From positions 275,798,848 through 275,862,847 of the forward strand of contig OY986435.1 of the NCBI GenBank assembly GCA_963920525.1: a stretch of DNA of 64,000 nucleotides. Reading direction: 5' to 3'. Shown in pieces: positions 10,104 to 22,020 of the stretch. The DNA is from Dichetophora obliterata (lineage: Eukaryota; Arthropoda; Insecta; Diptera; Sciomyzidae). Positions within the stretch are counted from its first letter, which is position 1; the number at the start of each line of letters is the position of its first letter. A model generated the notes under the pieces. The model ran no database searches, was not told the origin of the DNA, and saw only the letters and a program-made list of their open reading frames with translations. Position numbers and translations under genes: made by a program.

Positions 10104-10379
10104 CCCTAGAACCCCTACCTTGTTTTTTGTTACGTTAAGCTATTTGGGGTTCCTCTGCACCCCCACTAATTTTAAAGCTGCATTTCGTTAAATTCAGATA
10201 CAAATGATACATATATATAACTTTTTATTCATAACTAGTTCATTTTAAAAAAGAGTAACTAAAAACAGAGTAAAAAAATCACAGCTATAATGACAAAAAT
10301 TCATGTTATAAAATGCTCCATAAAACGAAATGCAGCTACTTTTAATTTTAAACGGGGTTCCTACGCATGGGTTCTAGGG
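10104..10379. mobile_element. piggyBac-like MITE
   Basis: A 276-bp insertion flanked by TTAA on both sides (10100-10103 and 10380-10383), with termini CCCTAGAACCCCTAC / GTTCTAGGG. A subterminal inverted repeat AAGCTGCATTTCGTT / AACGAAATGCAGCT sits inside. A TTAA duplication with CCC ends is the hallmark of piggyBac superfamily elements. No coding capacity. Confidence 0.85.
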
Positions 10380-10383
10380 TTAA

Positions 10384-11496
10384 TCTTTTTTGGAAAAGTG
10401 AATAATATATGTAGGTACTCTAAACTTTTTAGATATATTTACAGTAGTTTGAAGAAGATTGTATAAAATTTTCAGGTTATAATCAATAATTATTTAATTA
10501 ATATACTGCAGCAAGCCACGGGGCAACGTGGATCAGTGAAATAAAAATAAAAATATTTTCGAGTTAAGTATGAATGTGATTATGGAATTATATATGTCAT
10601 TTTTAATGATTTTCTTTACTTTTTTGTTGATAAAAATTCCAATATGAAATTTATCAATAGGATTAAGGTCCATTGACAATTAAATAACTCGTATTTTGAA
10701 AAAACAACATAAATATTCGTAGAAAATTGACTGAGTTCCTGCTTTGACTCGGCTTGGAGGCTCATAACCAGGGTTAGGATTTCGATAACATGTCATTTTT
10801 TTCTGCTGCTTCTAAGACATCTCCTGCTTATTTAGAACGTCAATTTATGTATCCTAAATTCCAAAAATGAAAAGTTTTTAGGTTTTTGTTGTTGTCATTT
10901 TTCATTGTTTTTTATCGGTTTTAGTTTTCAGGTCATTTTTACTAGATTTAAGGAATTTTTTGCTAATTTCTAGCGATTTTTAAGTTATTTTTATTGCAAT
11001 TTTTGGCATTTTTAATTTTTTGAGGATTTTTCGATGTTCTCTGTAATTTTAGTCAAATTTTAAAATAATGTTTTTTCGTTTGTTACGTAAATGTAAAAAT
11101 GCCAATTTTTAAATATATTCATTTAACATGGGACTCTCATTTAATATAAAACTCTCAATCAAAAACATTACATCTCTAAAAAAGAGTCTGCCCAATTCGG
11201 AATGATTTTTCCCGGGGGATTGGAAAAGAGAGTTTTACTTTTTAAGACAGCAGATAAAGATATCACATTTTTTTGTTTACATTTATGAATATTGACGGTT
11301 GATGAACAAATTGGCATTAAAAATTTCCAAAATGTTTTTGAACTTGATCTTAAAAATTGAAATTCCCTTTTCTGATTCCCCGGGAAAAGTCATTCAGAAT
11401 TGGGCTAGGTATCTTTTTTTATAGACCTCGATTGGTGAAAAAGCTCTGCGAGTGGTGAAACTGACGAAAGGATATGTTAAAAGATGAAACAAGTGT
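10384..11496. other. Non-coding intron with GTCATTTTT-rich repeat block
   Basis: 10780-11090 is built of short GTCATTTTT/TTTTAGGT modules that recur at 12600-12710, suggesting subterminal repeats of one old DNA transposon now interrupted by other insertions. The rest is AT-rich with no gene. Confidence 0.4.
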
Positions 11497-12268
11497 TAAG
11501 CTTGGTTTTCACTAGGTCACTTTTTAATCACAAATGTTGTCAATCTAATATAAAATCACAAACAAGTGAGAACAGATAGAATTTTGCTTGTCAATCAAAA
11601 TATCGTTGTATGACAAGAAAAATCGAAATGCCAACATGTTGGCATTTTGTGTCAGTTGTTGCCTACAAAAATATTTCTTTAAAATTTTTTTTTCGTTTCA
11701 CTGCTGGCAAAGTTTTTAAAATATTATTATTTTAATTGTTTTACAAGGAAAAGTGCACTTAAACAGGGATTATCGTAGTGGCCGGTGTTGCTTCCAAGGG
11801 ATTTGTTGCAGGACGCATTTTCAAGATTCGCGTTGTTGCGGTCGCTTTGCCAGGAATTTGCGAGTATCTTGAAGACGTATCTTGCGATAGAACGTGGCGA
11901 TGGTGCCTTTTGAACCAACACCGGCCACTGTGATAATCTTTGTTTAAGTGCACTTTTGCTATTAATCTAATAAAATTAACAGTACTTTAACACCAAAAAG
12001 AAACATTTTCAAACAATCTCATATATAAAACATCAGCTGTAGTTGATGAAAAAAGCAAAACTGAACAAACCGATGGCATTTCACAAATAACATCGAAAGT
12101 GAAAACAGTATGGCAATGAATTGACACATAAATTCAACGTCAGTCTTTGACATTCGATTTTATGTCAGTTTTTGGGTTTCAATGAAAACGCATTTGACGT
12201 CATATGGTCAAGATACTGATATCAGTGATTGTTGTCATTGAAATTGACTTAGTGAAAACCAGGCTTTA
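11497..12268. mobile_element. TIR element of about 0.77 kb (MITE-like)
   Basis: Termini are AAGCTTGGTTTTCACTAGGTC at the left and the complement of AGCCTGGTTTTCACTAAGTC at the right. There is no coding region. A second hairpin element lies inside (11749-11957). The target duplication is not clear. Confidence 0.65.
11749..11957. mobile_element. Nested hairpin MITE (209 bp)
   Basis: Near-perfect inverted repeats of about 44 bp start AAAAGTGCACTTAAACA and continue through TAGTGGCCGGTGTTG. The inner part is also self-complementary (AAGATTCGCG... / ...CGAGTATCTT). Two overlapping open frames here are artefacts of the palindrome. It lies within the larger TIR element 11497-12268. Confidence 0.8.
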
Positions 12269-12589
12269 GATAAAGACTCAGGATATGCTAGTTTTTATTA
12301 ACTCTATTTGTATGCTCTATTGCTGTTATTTGTATCTTAAATATTAGGGGGTAAAAATTTTAATAGTATTAAATTAGAAGAGGAACTTAAATCCGATGAC
12401 ATATCGACTTTTAAATATGTTCCTCTCGTCAGTGCATAAAAAAGTTTTTCTGTTTACAAACTAATTTTGCCAATTAATCAATGTTCCTTCAATTTTAATA
12501 ACTTAAAAATTGTACCTTGTACTATACTGTAACGCTATGTATAAAAATTATATAAAATACATTTTAAGTTCAGTAATGTTTTACTTTTT

Positions 12590-12910
12590 AAAGCTTTATT
12601 TTATGTTTATTTTTTATGTAATTGTTTGCGTTTTTAGGTAATTTTCTGTAGTTTTTAGGTCATTTTTGTCATTTTTGATGTCATTTTTTGCAGTTTTTAC
12701 TGTCATCAAAATTACGAATTTCTATTTAACCTTTTAGAATGATATTTTACACAGCTATTTTATAGCTATAGAAAAATGAAAAAAAAATATGACATTTTTG
12801 CATTACAAAAAAGCAAACATTCGGCAAATATTCGGCTATTTTGGGTCGAAGCCGAAGGTTACAAAATCAGCCGAATATGCCGAATACCGAATATTCGGTC
12901 CGTTAAGTTA
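12590..12910. repeat. GTCATTTTT block and CCGAATATTCGG-rich terminal block
   Basis: 12600-12710 repeats the TTTTAGGTCATTTTT modules of 10780-11090. 12820-12905 contains several copies of CCGAATA/TATTCGG of the type seen at 57470-57560, a pattern typical of subterminal repeats of hAT-like elements. No transposase. Confidence 0.45.
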
Positions 12911-13437
12911 ATTAAGTAACGATTATTTACGAAAACTGTAAAGTTTCCGAACCGTATTACTTATTTTGTGTCCAGGAAAAACTGTATTTAAGCTAACTAA
13001 AGCTTTGGTGATCTATCCATTTTGTGAACTTGAGCTGAATCGACATATTTTACAGTTTCAGCTTGCTTCGAATAAAATGGTTCACATGCAAAGTTTAAAC
13101 TCGTTTGTCAAATCCTAGTCGTAAGTACGCTTTTTTTTAGCATTGTCAATTTACAAATCTCTTGCGCTATTATGCTCTACTATTAAATGCAAAATTTTAA
13201 ACCTGACATTAACTACAACAGGACGACTTAATTATTCCAGTTCCCTAAAGACGGACACCAAAGGTGTCTAAAAAATATTGAATAATAAAAAAAAATTTAT
13301 AAAATACAAAGCAAGAGTTTTTATAAATTAAAAACAAAAAAGACCTAGAGTCTGAAGACAACGAAAAACTTTTAGTAATTAACAAATTAAGGTCGATAGA
13401 ACAAACACAAAATTTTTAATTAAAAAAAAAAAGAACC

Positions 13438-13830
13438 TACGAGGGCAATTTAATAGTTCCGTGAAAAGTGAGACAAGGAATGATTATGCGGAAAAAAAGT
13501 TTTATTTCTCAATATAGTCTCCTTATAGCTCGATACACTTTGTCCAAAGTTTCTCCAATTTTTTTATCCCATCCGAAAAATACTGGATAATATGCTGGAT
13601 GAGGAAGCAATTCGCACTTAATTTAATGGAATTTTGCCATGGGAGCTGGGCATGTGTGAACGCGCGCATTGTCTTGATGGAAGAGCACTTTTTCCCTCGC
13701 CAAATGGGGACGTTTCTCTTTCAAAGCGTCGTTGAAACGGTCCAATTCCACTGCATAGTATTCGCTATTGAACGTTCTTTTCGGTGGAAGATAATCGATA
13801 CGTTTTTGACACTTCGCCAAAAAAGACAAA
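13438..13830 (-). pseudogene. mariner remnant, internally deleted
   Basis: Seen: minus-strand YLPPKRTFNSEYYAVELDRF, then LKEKRPHLAREKVLFHQDNARVHT (second catalytic Asp), then after a gap a C-terminus resembling GIKKLEKLWTKCIEL and DYIEK near 13490-13580. Known: this arrangement is mariner transposase of the mos1/mauritiana-type group. The region containing the third catalytic Asp (YSPDLAPSD) is deleted, and stops are present. The 3' end is a TA dinucleotide at 13438 followed by CGAGGGCAATTTAATAG, consistent with mariner TIRs. The 5' half is missing. Confidence 0.85.
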
Positions 13831-13952
13831 AAAAGCTCTTTTCAAAAGAAAAAAGGCTAAAAAAAAATCCATGAAGCTTAATCGTAAATTTACAGGCTAA
13901 TCCGCTAAAAAACAGGCTAAGTCTAGCATGAAAAAGGCTAAAATGGCCACAC
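13831..13952. repeat. hAT-like end with TTAGCC subterminal repeats
   Basis: It ends GGCCACACTG at 13952 (reverse complement CAGTGTGGCC) and carries five GGCTAA motifs within 100 bp. This resembles the terminal architecture of hAT elements. Only one end is recognised. Confidence 0.45.
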
Positions 13953-16098
13953 TGCATATAGGTTGGGAAAATAAATTGTAAGAAGTAACGAATCCTGGCA
14001 CTCTCAGGGCGTAAATACGACATAATAGTTATTAAATAAAAAAATATTCCTTAAGTGAGAGAAGGAAATCGAACAATATCGTATGTGTACATCAATTCAT
14101 AACCCGACTAATAAATTTTATGACTAATGCTCATTTAAACCGCACGAGCACTTTTGTTGACAACTGTTCAAAACTTCCCAAGAACTATTTGTGAAGTATC
14201 TTCATTTCAGGCTAATTAATATAACTGCAAGAATACTTATTGTTTACAGAATACGTTTATTATCTTTTTTGGCTGATTTCCTACTTAAAAGTCAAAACTA
14301 AAAATTACATGGAAACGGAATATAAAAGCTTCAAAGTATCCAATTAATTTCTTAATATTTTTATCTATTCCATAGCAGAACACACATTTTGTTTTTTTTT
14401 AGGAACTTATTAAAGATCCTTCTCAATTTTGATTTTTAATTTTACGTAGTGCATATTTAAAAGCGCGTAATTACAGTCAATTACACTGTATATCATAAAT
14501 AATTAAAATTTATTTGCCCACTAAATTCCATTGCTAGATAATATAAAATTGTTTTCATTAATATACGTTGCTTTTATATAATTTTGCATATTTTTTACAT
14601 TAAATTCAATTAGTTGTTGTTCTCAGTTAATTTTCAACAGGATAATACGAGAGCAATCCTGTACACAAAGAACAACAACAACAACATCACCTGCTTTGAT
14701 GTTGTGGCGCCAATTACTTCTATAGCTTTTACTTCTTATGATTTTCATAAATTTAACATTATTCTGCACTAATTACGCACTCACACACATACACACAAAG
14801 AGAGAAAATGTTTTGTTTATGTTTGTGTGTACATTAACTGTACACCTGTTAATTTATACAAATGTGCCTTCTTTTGCATTAGGGGAGCATGAATTGTCCA
14901 TTAGCAGGGTTGCCATTTCTATGTAAAATAAATTAGGCAATTATTTGGGCGTAGTGTGGGCCAATGAACAACCCCAAATAAAACTCTACTCAAACAGAAT
15001 CATCTTATTTTCTTAGATTTAATTCGCACATAGAAACACTGCATACATAACTACAAATAAATTCCCCTTAAACACCCACACACTCACACGTAGTCATGAA
15101 ATGTGAGCAACATCAAAAGCCCACAGCTTATTTGAAACTGTCCACAAATACATGCTTAGCATTTAGCTTCTGGTCAAATAACTAAATAATATTCCTTCGT
15201 GTTGTGTCGATATAATGAATGCATTTGTCTTGTTTCTCTTCCACATCTACCTCTCTTGTCTTCTACGTATTTGACTCAGTTTTGGCCTGCTTTTAATTAT
15301 ATTCTTCACATAGCTTATGAATTCATTGGTATAACGTACAATTATGATTGATTAAATACAGACACAGACAGAATTTATAAGCATCAATCTTTGGCTGCCA
15401 CACAGCATATGCCGCATGAAGTGTTGCATAGTTTTAGGCAGAAAATATTGTTAATTAAAAGAGCTGATCGATAAGATTTCTAGAATTTATCTTAAGTAGT
15501 TATGCGTTTAATTCAATACCTAAGTTATGTCCTTTCGTTATGTCATTCCGTCAAGTTGATGTTATTAATGCTATTTTGTTGAGTTGAGAGAATCATTTAA
15601 AAAAATTTTGTGCTAATAACTAATATTTAGCTAAAAAAAATGTCAAATATAGCTTTAAATTTTAAAAGGCATAGCTATAAACAATGATGTAAGCCGAACA
15701 AGTGATGAAACAGTTGTTTTTTTTTACTTTTGAAGTAATACTTTGTATAGATCGAGGTGTAAGTTTACAAAATGTAACGAAAGTGAACGAAAACTTCTAT
15801 AAATAGGGCTCTTCTACACTATGAAGATGCAAGTTGGAATCTAAGTATAAGTATATAGACACAAATTAATTGAAACTCTATGAAGCTTCAACAATATATA
15901 AAAAGAGTTCTTTCCACACCAGGACAATGAAATTTTGTTTGTAGTCAAAGAGGTATTTAGGGGGAATTCTCGTACCATCGCACAGTGGGAGATCGTGGCC
16001 ATAAATGGAAAAAGTATGATGTTTGATATTGTAAAAATTTTTTTAATAATCGACAGTTCATCAGAAAAGGAAAACCAAGCTTAATCAGAAAATGCCTA
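13953..16098. other. Intron DNA without recognised features
   Basis: AT-rich, with CA/TG-rich patches at 14780-14840 and 15070-15090. The open frames near 14738 and 15957 are short and unrelated to known families. Nothing supportable was found. Confidence 0.5.
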
Positions 16099-17004
16099 TA
16101 CACGCAGAGAAAAAACATAGTTGCAAAAACATGTTTTAAGAGGATCATAGTATGATTAGGATTATGATTGTTGATACCATGTTCTTAAACATATAATGGT
16201 TTCTATGATCATGGTAAAATGATTACAACAACCATATTTAGAAAAGGAATTTTTCCGTAGGAACCAAAATATAATTGAAGTAACCATTATTCTCTTATTG
16301 GGACGAAAATGAAATGATTGCAATAAATTTATTATGAATTTCTTTTTTGGAACTAGAATATTATTGAAACAATAATTTTTTTATTTTAATCACACCAATT
16401 TCCAGTAAACCAGTAGACCACAGCTGCTACTACCGGTCGCCTGACTAAAGTCATTCATAAACATGGTACATTGAGTGCATTGTCACAAAATAACATTATA
16501 TACGGTGAATGGAAATATGTTTGCTAGAATCAAAGTCGAAATTGTAATTTTTCTGCGTGCAGTCTTTAGGATAAGGCAATTTATAACAAAACATAGTAAT
16601 TGAAGAGTTGACAAACGAAACGGCACATAGCGAGAAATCGATAAAACTTATTGTCTCTGAACAAAGTGAAAGGTTTCCTGCAAACTGCTGCTTCGTTTAC
16701 CCATGATCAAAAAGTAGTTCAGACAAACATTCAAAATTCTAGTATGTTTGTCTCTATCATAATATTCACATATATATCATGATTGATAGAACCACAACAT
16801 TTTTGCTGCAACTAATAGTTGAGCCAATTATAATATGTTGACGATAGTATGATTTGAGCCATAATGTTACTTTTGGTATCACAATTAGTAAATAATGACA
16901 TTATTAAGGCAAAAATTTATGTTTGCAGGAATAGTACAATAATTTCAGCAAACAAATTATTATTGCAGTTATCATGTCTCCACCATGTCTTTTCTCTGCG
17001 TGTA
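16099..17004. mobile_element. TIR element (906 bp) with TA target duplication
   Basis: Exact termini TACACGCAGAGAAAA / TTTTCTCTGCGTGTA with TA on each side fit a non-autonomous Tc1/mariner-type element. A second inward end TTTTTCTGCGTGCA lies at 16546-16559, so two related copies may be fused. The interior repeats motifs such as ACAACCAT and ATGATTG. No transposase frame. Confidence 0.7.
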
Positions 17005-17129
17005 TATGACCACACCAGCTTTGGTATTCAAAATTTGGTATTTGCAAAATACTAAAAAATTGTTTTAATACAGCTTTGGTTTAAAATTTAGTACAAGCTT
17101 GGATTGAAATATATAAAAAAAAAAAATAA

Positions 17130-17210
17130 AAACAGTGAGATTCGAACCAGGGACATCCAGTTTATAAGCTCTCTACGTTAACCACTGGGCTATTGCGCTA
17201 TGCGAAACAA
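17130..17210 (-). mobile_element. tRNA-like SINE head
   Basis: The minus strand shows an A box-like TAGCCCAGTGGTTAACG and a B box GGTTCGAATCT followed by a T-rich tail. The T-arm stem does not pair properly, so I call it a SINE or tRNA relic, not a tRNA gene. Confidence 0.6.
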
Positions 17211-17439
17211 AAGCAATAAACAAGCATATGAACCTAATAGCCTAATATTGAGTTTCAGCATTGCAATATTTCTTTGGTTTACATTTTAGTATAGAAAAGT
17301 TTTAATTATGGGTAAGTATTTGTGAAAGTTTAAATTTTAAACCTCAAGGTTAAAAAATATGCAGTAGTATTTTAGCTGGACTAAAATTTATTCCAATATT
17401 TTTAACCGTGTTTTAACAGGTGTATTTGTTACACGGAGA

Positions 17440-18010
17440 TAATTATTTTGCTTGAAACAAGCAAATGTTTTGCCTAAAAGCAAATCGCCAAAACTTTGCT
17501 CAATCACGGTGTGATTTTAGAAAAAGATTGCTAAATTGTTTTCTCGCCTCATGTATTTAGGTAAAAGCAAAATTTTGATTTAATTCAAGCAAAATTTTGC
17601 TAAGTTATAAAGCAATTTTCTACTTCATTCAAGCAAATATTTGCTGAGTTATTATAAGTTCAAATAGCAAATTTTTACTAAACTCATGCAAATATTTGCT
17701 AAGTTATTATAAACTCAAATAGCAAATTATTTCTAAATCTAAGCAAATTTCTTCTAAACACACGAGCACACGGTTATTCTTAATGAAGAAAATTAGGCGA
17801 CGATTGGCTAACATTGGATGGTCTTACACTCACGCGGCCGAGTTTCAATTCTCCAGATGGTAATTTTTCAATTTAAATTTATGTAAATAATTAGTTCACT
17901 TCAAAAATATGCTAGACTTCAGCAAAAACTAATTAAAATTTGCTATTCCAATTTATAATAACTAAGCAAATATTTGCTTAAAACTTAGCAAAGGGGGATT
18001 ATTTATGTGA
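17440..18010. repeat. AGCAAATATTTGCT-rich repetitive element
   Basis: Palindromic AGCAAATATTTGCTNAGTTATTATAA units recur about every 60 bp, with degenerate TTTGCT motifs at both margins. 17756-17876 (TTAATGAAGAAAATTAGGCGAC through CGCGGCCGAGTTTCAA) is shared with 32104-32244, where a tRNA-like promoter is better preserved. Probably a non-autonomous element that contains or captured a SINE. Confidence 0.55.
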
Positions 18011-18189
18011 TTTTTTCTCTTGGAATATCATTTAAAAAGCAATTTATTTCAAAACTAGATTACATTAAAAATAAAAAAAAGTTATGTAAATCAAAATAAA
18101 ATATTTTTATGGAATATATATATAAATTAAATGTATGTTTTTATCAAATGTTCAAAAAATTTGGTATATATGCTATTAAAACAGTTATT

Positions 18190-19020
18190 TAACTAGCAAG
18201 GAATGATTTTCGACTGGGCCGAAGCTAAAACTCTACAGCCGCTAATATTCGAGTAAGTATATTCGAAGTTTTGAAGATTTTGCTATATTGATGTCGCCAC
18301 TTTGTATAGATGATAGACGTAGTTTTCTTTCAACTTCTCCAAATATCAAACTCAGAGAATATTTTAAGCATTAAAGTTACGCTTGTTATGTAGTGAATTA
18401 ATTTTTGAGGAATTTATAAAGGTTCTACTACTTTGATGACATCATTTTGTATGGGAGGCAGGCGAAGTTAACATTAGATTTTGCCAAATTTCAAACTCAG
18501 AAGGCATATTAAAAATTAAAATATATATCAAGAATTTGAAGTCATTATATTATTTTATTTTGTTATTTAAAAATATTTTACCGTTTTGATACATGAACGG
18601 TAGGTGGTCGTGGTTTTCGTATGGTAAATATTTAATACTAAACCAATATCAAGCTCATATGCAAAATTCCAAGTCCATATACTAATATTTGTGAAATTTA
18701 AAGAGATTTTAATGTTTTGATAAAGTCACTTTGTATGGGGGCTTAGCGTAGTTTTCATCCGATTTTGTTCATTTTCGAACTTGGCCTTTATTTTTTAGAT
18801 GCAAGCTTAAGCATCAAATTTCATTACGATAGCTTCAAAATTACGGCTGTAATCTTGATCACAGACAGACAGATAGACGGACATGGCTAAATTGACTAGG
18901 ATGGTGATGCTGATCAAGAATATATATACTTTTCTATACCTAGCACGCCTTCTTATGGGCGTTACAAACGGAGTGACAACAAAGCTCGTATGGAAGGTGG
19001 GCGTGTACGTGGGCGGATTT
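18190..19020 (+). repeat. Modular dispersed repeat, copy 1
   Basis: About four diverged modules of roughly 150-200 bp, each with a core like CACTTTGTATGGGAGG and GCGTAGTT and then CAAATTTCAAACTCAGA. They are followed by CAGACAGACAGATAGACGG, GCTGATCAAGAATATATATA and CTTCTTATGGGCGTTACAAA. An inverted copy is at 43738-44420. This type of sequence is widespread in fly genomes as I recall; the family name is uncertain. Confidence 0.75.
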
Positions 19021-21258
19021 GATCCAAACTTATAAACATTTGATATTTAATTCTACAAAGCCAGTATACCACCACATTTCAAAGCTGTTGGTTTATTTTT
19101 ACTATGTATGGCCGAAACTTGTATAAAGTCCTTTCACTGTGCTTTGATTTGAGTGCAAAAAATATGCATTTCTTCCCCCTTCTGAGGTAAGCCTTCCCGA
19201 ATAAAGGACACGATGCATTTTCTCAGGTCTGAATTTTTTCTAGAAGAAACGGAAAAACTGCGAAATTCTTAAGGAGGAAGAACTCCCTCAAAATGCCGAG
19301 TTTTTTGAAAAAGAAAATGCCATTAGCTTAAACCAGCTTTTCTGCATTAAAGCCTTTAAGTAACGTACAGAATTTCGTTCAAGAAGATTATACAGAAAGG
19401 AATATTAAATGGAATTTTATCAAAATAACGCTTTGATAACTTTAATCGAGTAGGCGTGTCAAGCTTTATTTCAAAATAGCCCTTGTCTAAAGTTCACTGC
19501 AACTACAATTCTAATGTTTGTCCTTATAAGAAAAATATTTAATATTATTTTTGACACTTCATAAATATTTGAGTATTTTACTGAGCAGATCAAAATTGAC
19601 TTGAAATATTTTTCCAAAACACTTAAGTAAGTTTATACAAGGTGTTTAAAAGTTTAAAAATGTAAAAGTTAAAAATAATTAAATTCAATAGATTTAACGT
19701 ACTCAAATCAAGGAAATGAGAATTATTGGTAAAACTCAATTGAATCGAAAATTTCAATTGTTTAACCATTCAAATTTCATTAATTGCTTGTTTAAAAATT
19801 CCAATTTTCTGCGAGCATATTCTTTTCAAAGCAAAACATCAATCATATCTACAATAAAAAATCAACATGTTTTAATATTAAACACAAATACGTTAATTTT
19901 TTTTAAGCAAATTTTTAAATATTCAAAAAAATATATCGTCAAATTTTTAAACAAACGGACATTTTTTAGGACATTGTGAATAAAATATTATGAAGTATAT
20001 TTCGTGCATTGTTATAAAGGCATTCCAATTCTTTTCATTCTTTTAATTCACTGGAAATTAATATTGTTGCTATTATTTTTCTGCTTTACAGCACTGTTTC
20101 ATTTCAATATTTTCACAACTGCACAAACTAGTGATTATTGGTTTGCATATTTTGCAAATGTTAATTTCATATATTTATGTTTGTGTATGTGTATTGATTA
20201 AGCTCCAATAACTACAGTTTGCAAACAACTGTATTAAAAGTTTGCCTCAGAAGTTCAGATATATTGATATGCTTGTGCCTGTATGTTTGTACCTGTGTGT
20301 ATCGATTACCTTAATTACATAGAATTTTGCTTGGAGCTAAAGACAAGGCATAAAACTGTTTGAGTGTATAAACAATAATTTAAACAAAATCATATTGCAA
20401 GCTTTTCAATGCACCTCTTTCTTCAGTTAAGGGCAGGTTCTCATGAATCTCGACCAAAAAACTCAATATTTTATTTTGTTATTTTTCGATACTTATGTGT
20501 AGCATATGCTCCAAATGCAGTTTGGCAGGTAACAATTGCATAAAAAGTTATCACACACGAACGAAGCCCATATTTTCATAAACGCACTAGAAACAATCTC
20601 GTTAACCAAATCTTAAAACGCGTTTTCTGGAAATTTATGTTTTACAAACTTGTCTTCGCAATATCTCAAGAACTACTCTGTGGATTGATTTAAACTTTAT
20701 TTATTTTAAAGTAGATACAATTTTCTGGATCACAAACCTAAATTTAAATATTGGCCGGGTTTTTTTTATAGAACTTTAAAGAGCGAAAAATGTGAAAAAA
20801 CGCTACTTAAAATTCAAATGTCAACTTTATACTGATGTTATAGGTTCAAGCTCGAATAATTATATTATTTATAAAATTTTTTGTTTTTCAATATCAGATG
20901 ACATAAACGTGGTTTAGGATGGAGACCATTTGGGTAACTTTGTAACTCTGAGTTGTGTTTTTCTAGGAAGTAAAGGATTGAAAAAATACATTCAAATTAG
21001 AATCACATCCGACATTCAAAGGTGTTAAATAGTAAAATTTTTTTAGAGAAACATTATAGTTTCACAGCAAAAGTCGAAAAAATCATTATCTCTAAAAAAA
21101 AATACACATGTACAAAAACAAATATATTGCTTTTAAAACAAAAGTGTTCCACTATTATAAAAACACTGTATCTCAGTTAATATTGAAACTAGGGTACTGA
21201 AATATTCATGTGACTGAACTTATTTTTTTTCAAAATAAGTATATTTTTATATTTTTCA
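19021..21258. other. Intron DNA without recognised features
   Basis: AT-rich. Short open frames near 19716-20201 are Phe/Asn/Lys-rich and consistent with composition alone. No element ends recognised. Confidence 0.5.
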
Positions 21259-21284
21259 CGCTATTTCGTGTTGTCGCTCAGAGA

Positions 21285-21535
21285 GTCCTAAAAACGCTTC
21301 AACAGCAATATTTAACACTATTGGAGCGTGTGTCTACGCTCTCTCTGGCCTAACCTTATGATTTCGAAGAGTTTATTCGAACAAGTGTCAAAACATATAA
21401 ACTTAAACAGTGGATGGTATCAAATTAATAACTTATTTAAGAGTACTGAAGATAGGATAGCGCTCTCCGAAACAGTCTGTCTAGTCTGCTGTGTGATTGA
21501 CTCTATGCAGAGTTATTATTGTTGTTGAAGCGTTC
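21285..21535. mobile_element. Probable small hairpin element
   Basis: AACGCTTCAACAGCAATA near 21293 pairs with TTATTGTTGTTGAAGCGTT near 21512, bounding about 240 bp. Flanks share weaker similarity. No target duplication was established. Confidence 0.45.
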
Positions 21536-21844
21536 GAGAAACTTCACGCATTTCTAGAATTTTTTTTTATAAGCGAAGACAAGAGTAAAAGAAGAGAGTT
21601 TTTGAAAGAGAGATTTTTTAGAAAGAGTGCGAGAGCAATAGTTGTAGGAAACATTTTTTACGCATTTCTGGCGTAAAATGCTTTGAGTTTGGCCTTCTGA
21701 AATACAACTATATTAAATGAAGGAAATCTGTTGCCAGCAATAATTGCTGTAAATTCTTGTGGATTTTTTTACAGTGTAGTTTGTCGAGAAACCAGCTTTT
21801 TAAACCAATATTTCATCGGCTGTAGGAAGACATAACGATATACA

Positions 21845-22020
21845 CCTATATGCTTATTCGAGTGGTACTTTATTGGGTATGATATCTTGTTTATCTCGAA
21901 TCCACTGATTTAGGCCGATATAAGAATACATAAACTGTTGCTAACTTAACGCTGATTGTCTTTATAACGCGTTAGGTGAAGTGTTGCTAACTTGATCTTG
22001 TTTGTTTAATTTGTTCTTAA
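21845..22020 (-). repeat. Inverted copy of the 3000-3170 repeat
   Basis: The reverse complement contains ACAAGATCAAGTTAGCAACA and CATACCCAATAAAGTACCACT, matching 3052-3160 with substitutions and small indels. Confidence 0.7.

Noticed and set aside
17440..18010. CRISPR-like array of palindromic repeats
   Set aside because: Eukaryotic context, diverged repeats without unique equal-length spacers, no cas genes.
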